The notes under the pieces were generated by a model. That model had not been told where the DNA came from. It ran no database searches and worked only from the letters and a program-made list of their open reading frames with translations. Shown in pieces: positions 1 to 5,799 of a stretch of DNA of 8,928 nucleotides. Origin of the DNA: Myxococcales bacterium. Its GTDB lineage: Bacteria; Myxococcota; Bradymonadia; UBA7976; UBA1532. The stretch covers positions 1-8,928 of the forward strand of contig JAGQJJ010000112.1 of NCBI GenBank assembly GCA_020430675.1, in the 5' to 3' direction. The position numbers and the translations under genes were made by a program. Each line of letters opens with the position of its first letter. Positions within the stretch are counted from its first letter, which is position 1.

Positions 1-169
1 TCGCCGCGTACTTCTCGGCCGCCTCGGGCGCAAAGCCGCGCAGCGCGGCGATGTCGCCCAGGCGCACCACCGGCCCGCGCACCTCGGCGGCGCGCTCGAC
101 GCGGATGGTCGGCCCGGCCAGCGCCGGCGCGCTCGACAGCGCCACGAAGAGGAGCAGCAGCGCGCGCAT
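1..169 (-). CDS. flgA: FlgA, flagellar P-ring assembly chaperone (N-terminal part; runs off window)
   Basis: The first 56 codons of a gene continuing beyond base 1. It opens with a typical Sec signal peptide: MRALLLLFVALSSAPALAG, a basic residue, a hydrophobic run, and a likely signal peptidase I cut after A-L-A (residue 18). The mature start has the V..G.VVRLGDIA pattern (about residues 30-41), seen in the first domain of FlgA proteins, and the position right after flgG is the usual place for flgA. FlgA is a periplasmic chaperone needed to build the P-ring around the rod. The ATG lies 2 bases past the flgG stop, and a GAGG ribosome site (175-178) sits inside the flgG tail, so the two are probably translationally coupled. 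The identification rests on a short fragment plus context; the C-terminal SAF-type domain cannot be seen. Confidence 0.84.
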   Translation of the reverse strand, partial: MRALLLLFVALSSAPALAGPTIRVERAAEVRGPVVRLGDIAALRGFAPEAAEKYAA

Positions 170-171
170 GG

Positions 172-957
172 CTACCTCAACTGCCCCAGCTCGCGCAGCA
201 TCTGGTCGCTCGCCTGCACGGCCTTGCTGTTGAACTCGAAGGCGCGCTGGGCGGTGATCAGGTTGATCATCTCTTCGACGACCTGCACGTTGGCCATCTC
301 GAGGAAGCCGCCGCGCAGCGGGCCGAAGCCGTTTTCGCCCGGGTTGCCGACCACCGGCGGGCCGCTCGATCCGCTCTCGCGGAACAGGTTGCCGCCATCG
401 GCGAGCAGGCCGGCGGGGTTGATGAAGGTCGCGGTCTGAATCTGCCCGAGCTGCACCGGCTGCGCCTGAGCGCTGAGCACCGCGGTGACCACGCCGTCTT
501 CGCCGATGCTGATGTTGAGCGCCTCGTTGGGCACAACGATGTTCGGTTCGAGCAGAAACCCGTGCGCGTTCACCAGGTTGCCGTTCTGGTCGATGTGCAG
601 GGCGCCGTCTCGGGTATAGCCGATCGTGCCGTCGGGCAGCGTGATCTGCAGGAAGCCATCGCCCTCGATCGCCACGTCGTACGGGTTGTTGGTGACCTTC
701 AGGTTGCCGACCGTGAACTCCTTCTGCGTGCTCGCGGTCTTGACGCCGATGCCGACCTGGATGCCCGTGGGCGCCTCGGTCGAAGCGCTGGTCGACAGGC
801 CGGGCGCGCGGTGGATCTGGTAGATCAGATCCTGGAAGTTCGCCCGCACCTTCTTGAACCCGGTGGTGTTGACGTTCGCCAGGTTGTTCGACGTGACGTC
901 GATATACGTCTGTTGGGCTTCCATGCCCGTCGCCGCCGAGTGCAATGCGCGCAGCAT
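172..957 (-). CDS. flgG: FlgG, flagellar distal rod protein
   Basis: 261 residues, the usual full length for FlgG (about 260). FlgG subunits form the distal part of the flagellar rod that passes through the P- and L-rings and joins the hook. The N-terminal rod-family motif is clear: MLRALHSAATGM at residues 1-12 and DVTSNNLANVNTTGFKK at 20-36. The centre has the D-loop type segment VAIEGDGFLQITLPDG. The C-terminus (from residue 221) has NVQVVEEMINLITAQRAFEF, the conserved C-terminal helix that packs with the N-terminal helix in the assembled rod. The start is supported by AGGAGA about six bases upstream. It lies 16 bases after the flgF stop codon begins its gap and is followed by flgA, so the three form one operon. 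The protein is exported by the flagellar type III apparatus, so the lack of a signal peptide is expected. Confidence 0.97.
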   Translation of the reverse strand: MLRALHSAATGMEAQQTYIDVTSNNLANVNTTGFKKVRANFQDLIYQIHRAPGLSTSASTEAPTGIQVGIGVKTASTQKEFTVGNLKVTNNPYDVAIEGDGFLQITLPDGTIGYTRDGALHIDQNGNLVNAHGFLLEPNIVVPNEALNISIGEDGVVTAVLSAQAQPVQLGQIQTATFINPAGLLADGGNLFRESGSSGPPVVGNPGENGFGPLRGGFLEMANVQVVEEMINLITAQRAFEFNSKAVQASDQMLRELGQLR

Positions 958-973
958 GTCGTCTCCTGACTGG

Positions 974-1750
974 TCAGCTCGACCGGCCGACCTCGCGGGT
1001 GGCCTGATCGTCCATCGCCTTGTAGGCCTGCAGGGCCCGGGTGTTCAGCTCGAAGATGCGGTTGGTCTTGATCAGCTCGACCATCGTGCGCACCACGTTG
1101 ACGTTGGCGCTCTCGAGGTGGCCCTGCTTGATGTCGGGCACCGTGATCGGCACCGGCGCGAGCGCGGGCGGGGCCGTCCAGCCGCTGTCGCCGGCGCGCA
1201 GCAGGGCCTGCGGATCGTCGAACCGCACCACCGCCAGGCGGCCGACGGGCTGGTCGTCGCTGAAGATGTCGCCCTGCTGCGAGATGCGCAGGCGGCCCTG
1301 CTCATTGGGCAGCACCACCGGCTTGCCGGCGTCGTCGAGCACCGGGAAGCCGCGCTGGTCGACCAGCGCGCCGCCGCGGGCGAGGGCAAACGAGCCGTTG
1401 CGGGTGTAGAGCGGCCCATCGGGGCCGCCGAGCACGAAGAAGCCTTCGCCGTTGAGCGCCAGGTCGAGGTCATTGCCGGTGTTGCGCATCGGGCCCTGCT
1501 CGAACTGCGTGTAGCGGTCGTCGAGCAGCACCGGCAGGCGGTCTTCGGGCAAAAAGCGCACCGGGTGGTGCACGCCCATCGCCTGGTTCGGATCGCCCAT
1601 CCGGGTGACGTCGTGGTGCACCTGGCGATAGATGGCCGCCTGGCGCTTGAAGCCGGGCGTCAGCGCGTTGGCGAGGTCGTGGCTCAGCGTTTCGAGTCGA
1701 TGCTCCTGAGCGCGCGCGCCCTGCATCGCGACGTAGATGCCGCTGGCCAT
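974..1750 (-). CDS. flgF: FlgF, flagellar proximal rod protein
   Basis: 258 residues. It belongs to the same rod/hook family as the next gene but is more diverged, as FlgF usually is. The N-terminal motif reads MASGIYVAMQGARAQEHRLE with DLANALTPGFKR (HDLAN instead of the common NNLAN). A central LDLALNGEGFFVL segment matches the family domain. The C-terminal helix NVNVVRTMVELIKTNRIFE starts near residue 216. The frame is open 15 codons further to an ATG at 1795, but I chose 1750 because the homology starts there, because GGGGGTGA sits 4 bases upstream, and because the sigma-54 promoter predicted at 1799-1813 would start RNA near 1787, downstream of the longer start. FlgF is a minor structural protein of the proximal rod. 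It is the first gene of the visible flgF-flgG-flgA operon. Confidence 0.93.
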   Translation of the reverse strand: MASGIYVAMQGARAQEHRLETLSHDLANALTPGFKRQAAIYRQVHHDVTRMGDPNQAMGVHHPVRFLPEDRLPVLLDDRYTQFEQGPMRNTGNDLDLALNGEGFFVLGGPDGPLYTRNGSFALARGGALVDQRGFPVLDDAGKPVVLPNEQGRLRISQQGDIFSDDQPVGRLAVVRFDDPQALLRAGDSGWTAPPALAPVPITVPDIKQGHLESANVNVVRTMVELIKTNRIFELNTRALQAYKAMDDQATREVGRSS

Positions 1751-1798
1751 CGTGTCACCCCCTGGCCCGTCCGTGGGCCATCGCTCTGCGGGCATTGG

Positions 1799-1813
1799 GC
1801 AAACGACGTGCCA
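1799..1813 (-). promoter_or_regulatory. sigma-54 (RpoN) type promoter of flgFGA
   Basis: On the minus strand the sequence reads TGGCACGTCGTTTGC. It matches the -24/-12 consensus TGGCACG-N4-TTGC at every position, with GG and GC separated by exactly 10 bases. The predicted RNA start is near 1787, leaving a 37-base leader before the flgF ATG at 1750. In many proteobacteria the rod and hook genes are middle-class genes driven by RpoN and a dedicated enhancer-binding protein, which fits. Visible in sequence: the match and its position. Inferred: activity. Confidence 0.82.
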
Positions 1814-1854
1814 GCCTGCAAGGCGCGTCGCGTCAGGCGCGGCGGCAAAGCCGG

Positions 1855-1870
1855 CGTCAGAGGGCTGACG
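1855..1870. promoter_or_regulatory. Candidate enhancer-binding site (GTCA-N6-TGAC palindrome)
   Basis: CGTCAGAGGGCTGACG is an inverted repeat with 6-base arms and a 4-base centre. Its core GTCA-N6-TGAC has the same half-sites and spacing as the described FleQ box of Pseudomonas (GTCA, six bases, TGAC). It is centred about 75 bases upstream of the predicted flgF RNA start, a usual distance for a sigma-54 activator. Further CGTCA half-sites lie at 1831 (direct) and 1886 (inverted, overlapping the -35 of the divergent gene). It also sits between the two divergent promoters, so it could affect both. Confidence 0.42.
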
Positions 1871-1885
1871 ATCGCGACGGCGATC

Positions 1886-1916
1886 TTGACGCCGCGCACC
1901 TTGCGGGGCCTATGCT
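1886..1916 (+). promoter_or_regulatory. Candidate sigma-70 type promoter of the patatin gene
   Basis: TTGACG (1886-1891) and TATGCT (1911-1916) form a -35/-10 pair with a 19-base spacer, slightly longer than ideal. The start point expected 6-7 bases after the -10 box falls at about 1922-1923, on the ATG of the patatin gene. No good ribosome site precedes that ATG. The pair is therefore consistent with a leaderless transcript. Confidence 0.45.
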
Positions 1917-1921
1917 GAGCC

Positions 1922-4288
1922 ATGTCGGGCACCCCGGAAGCGTCGATCCTGCGCCTGGTCGTCACGTTGTACGGCGGCAACGCGCGCATGCCTTTTGAGG
2001 CTGGGGTGGCGTTTGCGCTGTTCGAGCTGCTGGTCGCGAGCCGGCGTGCCCATGGCAAAGAGGCGCCTTCGGGGCTGCCCTGGCTCGACGGGCTCGGCCC
2101 GTTGCCTGACGTGCACCTCGATGTGGTCGCTGGCGCCTCGGCGGGCGGCATCGTCGGCGCGGTGCTGGCGAAGATGCTGGTCGCTTCGTCGGACCCGGTC
2201 GAGGACTTCCGCAAGGCGTGCGAGGTCTTTGTCGACGACATGGACCTGCGCAACATGAAGGTCGCCGCGCCGCCGACCGATGCCAACGCGCCGGCCGCGC
2301 TGTTCGACAAACGCCAGTTCACCATCGAGCGCATGGGGCGCATGCTCGCCGAGCGTCGGACCGAGCAGGCGATCGAGCCCGACGCCGAGCTGCACCTGTC
2401 GCTGACGCACGCCGTCAACAAGCCGGAGTGGGTCGATGACCCGGGCGGGCGCGGCGAGCCGGTGGCCGATCCCGGCAACCTGGATACGCGGCGCTTCGAT
2501 CGCCTCGACTTCCATCACCGCGTCGACGCGATCACCGACGCCATCGAGGCGACCTCAGCGACGCCGTTCGGCTTCTCGGCCCATTTCATCGCCGACCGCG
2601 ACAGCCCCGAGGGCCACGCCGAGTGGCTGCGGGCGCGCGCGCCGTTTGACCCGCTGCTGCCGCGCGAGGTGCCCGATCTGCCGCCGCCGGTGAAGGTGCC
2701 GTGCTACGACGGCGGCGCGCTCGACAACCGGCCGGTGGGCGCCGCGGTCGACGCCGCGCTGCGCCGGGGCTTGGGGCTTGAGGCCGGGGAGCGCCTGGCG
2801 TTGCTGCTGATCGATCCGGCCGATGAGGCCCGCACCGACGAAGCCGCGCCGGCGTTGGCCGGCAGCGATCGACGCCGCGCGGCGCAGCTGGCCGATCAGT
2901 TGGCCAGCGCGGGCGCGGCGACCGCGGTGTTGTTGCAGGATCGCGTCAGCAGCGATCTGCGCCGGCTGGTCGACTGGAAGGCGCGCGTGGCGCTCTGGAC
3001 CCATACCGGCTGCGTGGACCAGATGCCCGCGGAGACCGCGCTGATCGAGGCGGTCAACCAGCTGCTCTTCGGCGGCGCCATGCCGTCGAGCCGCCTCAAT
3101 GACCTCGACGTGCTGGGGCTGGCCCATACGCTGGCGAGTCAAACCCCAGCGGCGCGGCAGGGGCTGCTGCTGGCCGGGCAGCGTGCGCAACGGCTGCTGC
3201 GCATGCGGCAGCGGGTGTTGCGCGAGCGGGCCGGGGCGGGCGCCGCCGATGGGCTGACCGTCGCGCTGGAGCGCACCGATGCGTTGCTCGAAGCGGAGAT
3301 GGCTGCCATCGACGCCCAGGTCGACCGCGCCGCTTCGGGCTCGGCGCGCGCGCTGCACCAATTGCTTATCGAAGCGCTCAGCAATACGCCATTGCCGCCG
3401 GTCGACGCGGGGCGTCCGCTCGACCTGACGATTCGCCGCGTCGGTCCGCCCGCCGGCGGGCTCGCCTCGTGGTGGCTGGGCGGCATGACCGGCTTCCTCG
3501 AACCCGAGTACCGCGCCCATGACCTGGTCGTCGGCCTCATCCGCGGCCGAGTCGCGGTGGCCGAGCTGTTGCCGGGCGCGGCGGCGCGAGCTTGGCGCGC
3601 GCGGTTTGCGCTCCCCGAGGGCGACGCCTCGATCGCGGCCGCGGTGGAGTGGTTCGTGGCGCCCGCGCATCAATGCGCGCTGCCGTGGCGGGACTGGGCG
3701 CGCACCTGGGGCGCCGTCGAGCGTTGGCGCGGCGCGGACTGGCATGATCTGCCCCTGGCCGAGCGCGCCGCGCGCGAGCGTGAGCGCTTGCAACCGCGCG
3801 CGGCGGCGACGGTGGCCTATGCCAGCGAACGCCTTTGGACGCTGGCCGCGACGACCTCACCACTGCGCGACAACGCGCTCTACGCCACGCTGCGCGGCCC
3901 GCTCGGCGTGCTCGCCCGCTTCATCGTGCCCTGGCTCTCGCGCCGCGCCGCCGCCGGAACGCCCACCGGCCGTTGGCTCTCATCGATGGTCGGCGCCACC
4001 GGGTTGACCGCCGCCCTCGCTTTCGCCTGGTTGGGCGTCGTCGCCGGCGTCACCGCGTGGTTGTTCAGCGTGCCGCTGGCGCATGTCGCGTTCATCGGCC
4101 TCGTGACGATCGCCGGCGGCGCCGCCCTCCCGCTGGCGGTGATCCTGTGGCATCACCTGCTCGTCCGTCGAGTGGTCCGGCTCGATGATCCACCGCCGGT
4201 TCCGGTGGCCCGGATCGCGGAAGATCGCGATTTTTCGCGATCTTCCGCGATCGCAGCCGTTGACAAGGCCGATCCCCCGCTTCTATAA
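1922..4288 (+). CDS. Patatin-like phospholipase / lipid acyl hydrolase with C-terminal membrane anchor (DUF3376-like)
   Basis: 788 residues. The N-terminus (RLVVTLYGGNARMPFEAGVA, residues 11-30) resembles the large patatin-related family carrying DUF3376 (LYGG motif in place of the common GGG oxyanion loop). The nucleophile elbow VVAGASAGGIVGA places Ser73 in GxSxG. The second dyad residue is Asp263 in YDGGALDNRP, after a long insertion relative to short patatins. Such enzymes cleave acyl chains from phospholipids using a Ser/Asp dyad. Residues of about 290-680 have no motif I recognise and are rich in Ala, Arg and Leu. Two hydrophobic segments (about 690-717 and 718-743) end in the basic VRRVVR, suggesting attachment to the cytoplasmic membrane. 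The last 25 or so residues are encoded partly by a perfect palindrome (4213-4252) and may not be conserved. No signal peptide is evident. It stands alone, divergent from flgF. Substrate and role are unknown. Confidence 0.9.
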   Translation: MSGTPEASILRLVVTLYGGNARMPFEAGVAFALFELLVASRRAHGKEAPSGLPWLDGLGPLPDVHLDVVAGASAGGIVGAVLAKMLVASSDPVEDFRKACEVFVDDMDLRNMKVAAPPTDANAPAALFDKRQFTIERMGRMLAERRTEQAIEPDAELHLSLTHAVNKPEWVDDPGGRGEPVADPGNLDTRRFDRLDFHHRVDAITDAIEATSATPFGFSAHFIADRDSPEGHAEWLRARAPFDPLLPREVPDLPPPVKVPCYDGGALDNRPVGAAVDAALRRGLGLEAGERLALLLIDPADEARTDEAAPALAGSDRRRAAQLADQLASAGAATAVLLQDRVSSDLRRLVDWKARVALWTHTGCVDQMPAETALIEAVNQLLFGGAMPSSRLNDLDVLGLAHTLASQTPAARQGLLLAGQRAQRLLRMRQRVLRERAGAGAADGLTVALERTDALLEAEMAAIDAQVDRAASGSARALHQLLIEALSNTPLPPVDAGRPLDLTIRRVGPPAGGLASWWLGGMTGFLEPEYRAHDLVVGLIRGRVAVAELLPGAAARAWRARFALPEGDASIAAAVEWFVAPAHQCALPWRDWARTWGAVERWRGADWHDLPLAERAARERERLQPRAAATVAYASERLWTLAATTSPLRDNALYATLRGPLGVLARFIVPWLSRRAAAGTPTGRWLSSMVGATGLTAALAFAWLGVVAGVTAWLFSVPLAHVAFIGLVTIAGGAALPLAVILWHHLLVRRVVRLDDPPPVPVARIAEDRDFSRSSAIAAVDKADPPLL
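4213..4252. repeat. Perfect 40-base palindrome of four heptads, next to the parA-like promoter
   Basis: The left arm is GATCGCGGAAGATCGCGA (4213-4230), the loop TTTT (4231-4234), and the right arm its exact reverse complement (4235-4252). Each arm holds two copies of the heptad GATCGCG spaced 10 bases apart: 4213-4219 and 4223-4229 direct, 4236-4242 and 4246-4252 inverted. One helical turn between copies would put them on one face of the DNA. It lies in the 3' end of the patatin gene (codons about 764-777) and only 7 bases upstream of a -35 box. This arrangement suits an operator or partition site bound by the ribbon-helix-helix protein encoded downstream, since proteins such as ParG and Omega bind short repeats at their own promoters. 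Single GATCGCG copies occur elsewhere in the window, so only the array is distinctive. A mobile palindromic element or an RNA hairpin are alternatives. Confidence 0.9.
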
Positions 4289-4289
4289 G
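4260..4289 (+). promoter_or_regulatory. Sigma-70 type promoter of the parA-like / RHH operon
   Basis: TTGACA (4260-4265, perfect -35) and TATAAG (4284-4289, five of six -10 bases) are separated by 18 bases. It is the best such pair I see in this GC-rich window. RNA would start near 4296 and leave a leader of about 42 bases before the ATG at 4338. The -10 box contains the TAA stop of the patatin gene (4286-4288), so the promoter is fused to the end of the upstream gene. The palindrome at 4213-4252 lies directly upstream. Confidence 0.75.
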
Positions 4290-4337
4290 CCGACAAGGGC
4301 CGGCGCCGCCGGTCGGTCAACAAGATGGGGGCGCTTC

Positions 4338-5426
4338 ATGGCCGCCGCGATTCATGATTGCAGCGTCTGCGGCACGACCTTCGAGCTGCGGTTCGCCTAT
4401 CAGGTGCAGCGCACGCCCGAACAGGTGCGCTATTTCTGTAGCCAGAAGTGCCAGTCCGACCACCTGCTGTCGGCCGCGCAGCGCACCTGCGATGTGTGCG
4501 GCACGCGCTTCGACCTTCAATACGCCTACCAGCAGGCGCAGCTTGACGGCGAGGTGCATTACTACTGCTCGACCAATTGCCGCACCGCGCCGCGCACCAC
4601 GACCGCTGCCGAGGGCGCGTCCCCGCCGCGCGCGCGCCGGTTGCGCCGCATCGCGGTGCTCAACCAGAAGGGCGGCACCGGCAAGACGACCACCAGCGTC
4701 AATGTGGCCGCCGGCCTCGCCGAAGCCGGCCACCGCGTCCTGCTCGTCGACCTCGACGCCCAGGGCAACGTCGCGGTTTCATTGGGCTTGACCGCGCGCC
4801 GCACCATCTACCATGTGTTGGTCGAAGGCGCGCACCCGGCCGATTGCATCGTCAACGTCAGCGAGAACCTCGACGCGCTGATCAGCAATACCAGCCTCGC
4901 GCAAGCCGAGGTGCGGCTGGTCAATACGCCGCGCGACCGCTTCAAGGTGCTGGCCACGCGCATGGCGCCGCTGACCGATTACGACTTCGTGATCATGGAC
5001 TGCGGCCCGAGCCTGTCGGTGCTCAACCAGAACGCGCTGACCTACGCCGACCACATCCTCATCCCGGTCTCGTGCGATTACCTCTCGCTCGTCGGCGTGA
5101 AGCAGATTCTGCGCACGCTGAAGAAGGTCAACGAGCTGTTGCTGCACCCGGTCAGCATCCTCGGCGTCGTGCCCACCTTCTTCGACCAGCGCACGCGCAT
5201 CTCGGTCGAAGCGGTCAACACGTTGCAGTCCTACTTCAAGGACCGCGTGCTGCCCTGCATTCGGGTGAACACCCGATTGAAAGAGGCGCCGAGTCATAAG
5301 AAGACCATCTTCGAATATGCGCCTGACTCCCACGGCTCGGAGGACTACCGCGTCCTCGTCCAGCGCATCATCGAGCTGTGCGATGCCGGCGCCGTCACCG
5401 CCGAGCAGGAGGCCACCGTTGGCTGA
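4338..5426 (+). CDS. ParA/MinD-type ATPase with two N-terminal zinc fingers
   Basis: 362 residues. Residues 107-350 are a ParA-family ATPase, which cycles between a DNA-bound ATP dimer and a free form to position DNA or other cargo. Visible motifs: deviant Walker A KGGTGKTT (111-118, with signature Lys111 and Lys116), Walker A' LLVDLDAQGN (Asp138, Asp140), Walker B VIMDCGPS (Asp221), and a ParA-like end IRVNTRLKEAPSHKKTI followed by SEDYRVLV. The first 85 residues are unusual: two tandem copies of CxxC-x22-CxxxC (C8, C11, C34, C38 and C51, C54, C77, C81), each with a GT.FEL/FDL..AY core and YFCS/YYCS before the second pair, resembling MYM/TRASH-type zinc-binding folds. The frame is open back to 4185, but the first 51 codons overlap the patatin gene and the promoter; GGGGG lies 6 bases before the ATG at 4338. 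No parB follows; an RHH gene overlaps its stop instead. Cargo unknown. Confidence 0.93.
   Translation: MAAAIHDCSVCGTTFELRFAYQVQRTPEQVRYFCSQKCQSDHLLSAAQRTCDVCGTRFDLQYAYQQAQLDGEVHYYCSTNCRTAPRTTTAAEGASPPRARRLRRIAVLNQKGGTGKTTTSVNVAAGLAEAGHRVLLVDLDAQGNVAVSLGLTARRTIYHVLVEGAHPADCIVNVSENLDALISNTSLAQAEVRLVNTPRDRFKVLATRMAPLTDYDFVIMDCGPSLSVLNQNALTYADHILIPVSCDYLSLVGVKQILRTLKKVNELLLHPVSILGVVPTFFDQRTRISVEAVNTLQSYFKDRVLPCIRVNTRLKEAPSHKKTIFEYAPDSHGSEDYRVLVQRIIELCDAGAVTAEQEATVG
5407..5421 (+). promoter_or_regulatory. Ribosome binding site fixing a TTG start
   Basis: AGGAGG (5407-5412) is followed after 6 bases by TTG (5419-5421). In this reading frame there is no ATG or GTG nearby that keeps only the conserved part of the protein, and the only upstream ATGs lie deep within the parA-like gene. 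The perfect ribosome site therefore decides the TTG start. It sits inside the last codons of the parA-like gene. Confidence 0.8.
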
Positions 5427-5733
5427 CCATGAGCCGGAAGACGAGGTGGGCGCCATTCGGGGGCTCTTCGATGACGAGGAGCACGCCGTCGAAGAGTTCT
5501 TCACCCCCGAGGCCGCCGCCCCCCGCGCGGTGCATCCGCGGCTCAAGCAGCGCAAGGTCAAGCCGACCCACTACAAGGTCATCTCGGTCAGCCTGTACAC
5601 CAGCGACATTCAGCGCCTCGCCAGGCTCGTCAACGAGCTGAAGAAGCGCGGCCACTCGCGGGCCAACAAGTCGCTGGTCATCCGCGAGGCGCTGCGCCAG
5701 ATCGACCTCGATCGCGTGCCCGAACAGCGGTAG
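5419..5733 (+). CDS. Small ribbon-helix-helix DNA-binding protein, partner of the ParA-like ATPase
   Basis: 104 residues from the TTG at 5419. The C-terminal half shows a ribbon-helix-helix pattern: a strand KVISVSLY (about 53-60), a first helix TSDIQRLARLVNELKKRG (61-78), a turn, and a second helix NKSLVIREALRQID (83-96). This is the dimeric fold of CopG, ParG and Omega, which read DNA through the paired strands. The first 30 or so residues are strongly acidic (EPEDEVGAIRGLFDDEEHAVEEFF), and a basic linker RLKQRKVK (41-48) joins the two parts. It overlaps the ParA-like stop by 8 bases, so translation is probably coupled and the products act together. By analogy with ParG/Omega I infer that it binds the heptad array at 4213-4252, regulates the operon, and touches the ATPase through its N-terminus. 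A simple repressor with no partition role is the alternative. Confidence 0.83.
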   Translation: MADHEPEDEVGAIRGLFDDEEHAVEEFFTPEAAAPRAVHPRLKQRKVKPTHYKVISVSLYTSDIQRLARLVNELKKRGHSRANKSLVIREALRQIDLDRVPEQR

Positions 5734-5799
5734 GCGCCTGCCATCCGCGTCTTTTGCGGCGGCGCCCGACTCTGGTACACAGGGCGCACGGAGGCGCGC

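Noticed and set aside
1751..1795. Longer start for FlgF at 1795
   Set aside because: It lies upstream of the RNA start predicted from the sigma-54 promoter, lacks a good ribosome site, and adds residues outside the family motif.
2555..3793. Long open antisense frame of about 410 codons opposite the patatin gene
   Set aside because: The translation is low-complexity Arg/Gln/Gly/Ala with no family motif, and the opposite strand encodes a protein with clear catalytic motifs. High GC leaves such shadow frames open. The same holds for 5395-6693 (minus) and 854-1918 (plus).
4213..4252. The palindrome as a Rho-independent terminator of the patatin gene
   Set aside because: The T tract is the loop, not downstream of the stem; the bases after the right arm are GCAGCCG. 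It also lies before the stop codon.
1922..4288. Patatin gene as a CBASS-type defence effector
   Set aside because: No cyclic-nucleotide synthase or other defence gene is adjacent, and the protein is far longer than the compact CapV effectors.
4301..4314. CCGGCG-C-CGCCGG inverted repeat in the parA-like leader
   Set aside because: The spacer is a single base and the motif is pure G/C, expected by chance at this base composition.
4185..4337. Longer start for the ParA-like protein at 4185
   Set aside because: The 51 extra codons overlap the patatin gene, the palindrome and the promoter, and encode an unstructured basic stretch. The start at 4338 lies right before the zinc-finger repeat.
4338..5733. 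Classic ParABS chromosome partition locus
   Set aside because: No ParB, no gidA/gidB or dnaA neighbours, and no TGTTTCACGTGAAACA-like parS site seen; the partner is an RHH protein.
5733..5766. GGCGCC repeats flanking CCGC...GCGG as a terminator after the RHH gene
   Set aside because: The stem is interrupted, GGCGCC is self-complementary so the pairing is ambiguous, and no T tract follows. It could be chance in such GC-rich sequence.
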